10,000 nucleotides of DNA from Penaeus vannamei (lineage: Eukaryota > Arthropoda > Malacostraca > Decapoda > Penaeidae). The stretch is taken from NCBI RefSeq assembly GCF_042767895.1, contig NC_091589.1:17177685-17187684 (forward strand), read 5' to 3'. Positions 6,683-10,000 of the stretch are shown one piece after another (within the stretch, counting starts at the first letter, position 1; each line of letters starts with the position of its first letter). Position numbers and translations under genes: made by a program. Under the pieces are notes generated by a model, which saw nothing but the letters and a program-made list of their open reading frames with translations, did not search any database and had not been told where the DNA came from.

Positions 6683-7293
6683 TCATTATAGATGGGCTTT
6701 ATAACGATAATTATCATCATTATTGTCATTATCATCATCATTATTATGATTACTGTCATTATCGCCCTAATCTCCCTTAATATAGTCATTATAATAATCA
6801 TCATCTTAATTATTGATGTCATTTTCATCATTATAATTGTTTTAATAATGAAAATGACAATAATGATAATTCTGGAAATAATAACAACAATAATAAAGAT
6901 TATAATAACAATAATAGCCGTTTTATAATTACTTCTATTATTATTTCTGTTATCATTATTGTTATTATTATTAGGAAAATCATTAGAATAGTGTTGATTA
7001 TTGCTATTATTGCAATTATTAGGCAAATCATCATTATAATTATCATTGTATAATTATTATCATAATTATTGTCCTAATTACTCTCATAATTATCATTATT
7101 ATCGTCATTATTGTCATTATTGATTCGGTTATCATCCAAATCATCATAATTAGCAGAATTATTGCTAAGATCATCATAATCATCCTTTAAACTCGAAAAA
7201 GGGGGGTTTTCGACTCATCTCTCCAAAGGCTGTATTTCGCTAGATTTCGCCGGTTTTTCGACTTTTGGGATTTTTCTACTTTTAGCCTTTTTC
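6683..7293. repeat. AT-rich unit E (uninterrupted; empty LINE site)
   Basis: This is a complete 611-bp unit. At 6715-6740 it reads CATTATTGTCATTATCATCATC, the sequence expected at the LINE target before integration; the insertion point corresponds to 6726/6727. The island lies at about 7187-7300, with the hairpin at 7193-7213. It shares ATTAGAATAG and GGCAAATCATCATTATAAT with units C and D. No credible gene is present. Confidence 0.9.
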
Positions 7294-7352
7294 TCATTAT
7301 AGATGGGCTTTATAATGATAATTATCATCATTATTGTCATTATCATCATCTC
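7294..7352. repeat. AT-rich unit F, truncated at satellite junction
   Basis: The sixth unit begins at the usual landmark but ends after about 57 bp in CATTATCATCATC, where the TTAGG-type satellite starts. The cut lies about 15-20 bp beyond the position at which the LINE entered units B and C. Confidence 0.88.
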
Positions 7353-10000
7353 AAATTTGACCAGGAGACTCTAAATTTCGTTTTCTCACATAAACTTGAT
7401 CGTGAATCAGTTTAATCCAGGATAGGTTACATTAGCTGCAATTTGTTGAGGTTAGGTTAGGTTACGTTGTTAGGTTAGGTTAGGTTGGGTTAGGTTAGGC
7501 TGAAATTTGACCAGGAGACTCCAAATTTCGTTTTCTCACATAAACTTGATCGTAAATCAGTTTAATCCAGGATAGGTTACATTAGCTGCAATTTGGTGAG
7601 GTTAGGTTACGTTAGGTTAGGTTAGGTTAGGTTAGGCTCAAATTTGACCAGGAGACTCCAAATTTCGTTTTCTCACATAAACTTGATCGTAAATAAATTT
7701 AATCCAGGATAAGTTACATTAGCTGCAATTTGGTGAGGATATGTTAGGTTACGTTAGGTTAGGTTAGGTTAGGCTCAAATTTGACCAGGAGACTCCAAAT
7801 TTCGTTTTCTCACCTAACCTCACCAAATTGCAGTTAATGTAACCTATCCTGAGGATAGGTTAGGTTACGTTAGGTTAGTTTAGGTTAGGTTAGGTTAGGT
7901 TAGGCTCAAATTTGACCAGGAGACTCCAAATTTCGTTTCTCACATAAACTTGATCGTAAATCAGTTTAATCCAGGATAGGTTACATTAGCTGCAATTTGG
8001 TGAGGTTAGGTTAGGTTACGTTAGGTTAGGTTAGGTTAGGTTAGGTTAGGTTAGGCTTAAATTTGACCAGGAGACTCCAAATTTTGTTTTTTCACATAAA
8101 CTTGATCGTAAATCAGTTTAATCCAGGATAAGTTACATTAGCTGCAATTTGGTGAGGTTAGGTTAGGTTTCGTTAGGTTAGGTTAGGTTAGGTTAGGCTC
8201 AAATTTGACCAGGAGACTCCAAATTTCGTTTTCTCACATAAACTTGATCGTAAATCAGTTTAACCCAGGATAGGTTACATTAACTGCAATTTGGTGAGGT
8301 TAGGTTAGGTTAGGTTAGGTTAGGTTAGGCTCACATTTGACCAGGAGATTCCAAATTTCGTTTTCTCACATAAACTTGATCGTAAATCAGTTTAATCCAG
8401 GATAGGTTACATTAGCTGCAATTTGGTGAGGTTAGGTTAGGTTACGTTAGGTTTGGTTAGGTTAGGTTAGGTTAGGTTAGGCTGAAATTTGACCAGGAGA
8501 CTCCAATTTTCGTTTTCTCACATAAACTTGATCGTAAATCAGTTTAATCCAGGATAAGTTACATTAGCTGTATTTGGTGAGGTTAGGTTAGGTTACGTTA
8601 GGTTAGGTTAGGTTAGGTTAGGTTAGGCTCAAATTTGACCAGGAGACTCCAAATTTCGTTTTCTCACATAAACTTGATCGTAAATGTGTTTAATGCAGGA
8701 TAGGTTACATTAGCTGCAATTTGATGTGGTTAGGTTAGGTTAGGTTAGGTTAGGCTCAAATTTGACCAGGAGACTCCAAATTTCGTTTTCTCACATAAAC
8801 TTGATCGTAAATCAGTTTAATCCAGGAGAGGTTACATAAGCTGCAATTTGGTGAGGTTAGGTTAGGTTACATTAGGTTAGGTTAGGTTAGGTTAGATTAG
8901 GTTAGGCTCAAATTTGACCAGGAGACTCCAAATTTCGTTTTCTCACATAAACTTGATCGTAAATCAGTGTAATGCAGGATAGGTTACATAAGCTGCAATT
9001 TGGTGAGGTTAGGTTAGGTTACGTATGTTTAGGTTAGGTTAGGTTAGGCTCAAATTTGACCAGGAGATTCCAGATTTCGTTTTCTCACATAAACTTGATC
9101 GTAAATCAGTTTAATCCAGGATAGGTTACATTAGCTGCAATTTGGTGAGGTTAGGTTAGGTTACGTTAGGTTAGGTTAGGTTAGGTTAGGCTCAAATTTG
9201 ACCAGGAGACTCCAAATTTCGTTTTCTCACATAAACTTGATCGTAAATCAGTTTAATCCAGGATAGGTTACATTAGCTGCAATTTGGTGAGGTTAGGTTA
9301 GGTTAGGTTAGGTTAGGTTAGCTTAGGTTAGGCTCAAATTTGACCAGGAGACTCCAAATTTCGTTTTCTCACATAAACTTGATCGTAAATCAGTTTAATC
9401 CAGGATAGGTTACATTAGCTGCAATTTGGTGAGGTTAAGTTAGGTTACATTAGGTTAGGTTACGTTAGGTTAGGTTAGGTTAGGTAAGGCTCAAATTTGA
9501 CAAGGAGACTCCAAATTTCGTTTTCTCACATAAACTTGATCGTAAATCAGTTTAATCCAGGAGAGGTTATATTAGCTGCAATTTGGTGAGGTTAGATTAG
9601 GTTACGTTAGGTTTGGTTAGGTTAGGTTAGGTTAGGCTAGGCTCAAATTTGACCAGGAGACTCAAATTTTCGTTTTTTCACATAAACTTGATCGTAAATC
9701 AGTTTAATCCAGGATAAGTTACATTAGCTTCAATTTGGTGTGGTTATTTTATGTTAGGTTAGGTTAGGTTAGGCTCAAATTTGACCAGGAGACTCGAAAT
9801 TTCGTTTTCTCACATAAACTTGATCGTAAATCCGTTTAATCCAGGATAGGTTACATTAGCTGCAATTTGCTGAGGTTAGATTAGGTTACGTTAGGTTAGG
9901 TAAGGATAGGTTAGGTTAGGTTAGGGTAGGCTCAAATTTGATCAGGAGACTCCAAATTTCGTTTTCTCACATAAACTTGATCGTAAATCAGTTTAATCCA
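7351..10000 (+). repeat. TTAGG-containing satellite, 18 complete units plus a partial
   Basis: Units start at AAATTTGACCAGGAGACTCC at 7353, 7503, 7640, 7777, 7908, 8059, 8201, 8333, 8485, 8631, 8758, 8910, 9052, 9194, 9336, 9493, 9645, 9777 and 9934; the last is cut by the window end. Each has a core of about 97 bp ending CAATTTGGTGA, then a run of GGTTA (TTAGG) pentamers closed by GGCTC. Lengths are 127, 132, 137, 142, 152 or 157 bp, or one to two bases off a 5-bp step where a small indel is visible. Most units carry one variant pentamer, TTACG, near the third position of the run. The core opens with a 10-bp palindrome, TCAAATTTGA. TTAGG is the ancestral arthropod telomere repeat, so a subtelomeric or telomere-derived satellite is likely. 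No gene or open frame of note is present. Confidence 0.93.
7777..7907. repeat. Rearranged satellite unit with internal inversion
   Basis: This 131-bp unit begins normally to TTTCGTTTTCTCAC (about 7812). It then reads the reverse complement of the core's right half: CCTAACCTCACCAAATTG through to AACCTATCCT (7813-7850). The direct orientation resumes at AGGATAGGTTAGG (7852). The middle of the core (CATAAACTTGATCGTAAATCAG) is absent. The turn point is an 11-bp near-perfect palindrome, TAACCTATCCT (7840-7850) and AGGATAGGTTA (7852-7862) around one G. It is the only unit of this kind among the 18. Confidence 0.88.

Noticed and set aside
7370..7400. CENP-B box in the satellite core (TTTCGTT)
   Set aside because: Only the first few bases match; the required downstream ACGGG part is absent.
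7351..10000. CRISPR-like array
   Set aside because: Repeats with regular spacing are present, but the 'spacers' are repetitive TTAGG pentamers, the core is far longer than a CRISPR repeat, and the sequence is clearly eukaryotic.
7351..10000. A true telomere
   Set aside because: TTAGG runs are short (6-12 pentamers), carry regular variants and alternate with a unique core. This is a telomere-motif satellite rather than terminal telomeric DNA.
7351..10000. tRNA-derived SINE or other RNA gene in the satellite core
   Set aside because: I could find no cloverleaf, A box/B box pair or terminal poly(A)/T run in the 97-bp core.
1..10000. A novel multi-gene defence or biosynthetic system
   Set aside because: The only protein-coding signal is one decayed LINE family. 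The rest is tandem repeat, so no gene system can be supported.

Overview
The window is eukaryotic, repeat-only DNA with no intact gene. I would place it in an arthropod, most likely a decapod crustacean. Three things point there: long ATT/ATC-rich simple-sequence tracts, decayed copies of an RTE-like non-LTR retrotransposon (LINE) of the endonuclease-reverse transcriptase type, and a satellite built on the arthropod telomere pentamer TTAGG. The taxon is inference; the repeats are read directly.

Layout. Bases 1-7352 are a tandem array of an AT-rich unit of about 575-611 bp. Units begin at about 1, 576, 2284, 6085, 6683 and 7294. Each is mostly ATT/ATC/AAT-type sequence with one conserved, less AT-biased island of about 110-125 bp near its end. 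Two consecutive units are interrupted at the same internal position by a GC-rich LINE. Copy 1 (620-1750) keeps the 5' UTR and the start of the endonuclease but has lost everything downstream. Copy 2 (2328-5204) has lost about 731 bp near its 5' end but keeps the rest of the endonuclease, the reverse transcriptase, the C-terminal domain and a (GAT)n tail. It carries at least five frameshifts and one premature stop. Uninterrupted sister units show what the insertion site looked like before integration. The simplest history is one LINE insertion, duplication of the LINE-bearing unit, and then different deletions in each copy.

Bases 7351-10000 are a second, unrelated tandem satellite: 18 complete units and a partial nineteenth. 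Each unit is a roughly 97-bp unique core followed by 6-12 TTAGG-type pentamers, so unit lengths follow 97+5n (127 to 157 bp). One unit (7777-7907) carries an internal inverted segment. G-rich TTAGG reads 5'->3' on the + strand, so if this is subtelomeric with native polarity, the chromosome end would lie to the right.

No cellular gene, tRNA, rRNA, CRISPR array or host operon is supported. The only protein-coding signal is the dead LINE. The interest lies in repeat architecture: shared LINE integration point, quantised satellite lengths, breakpoints clustered in one ATC/ATT tract, and conserved small hairpins in each AT-rich unit.
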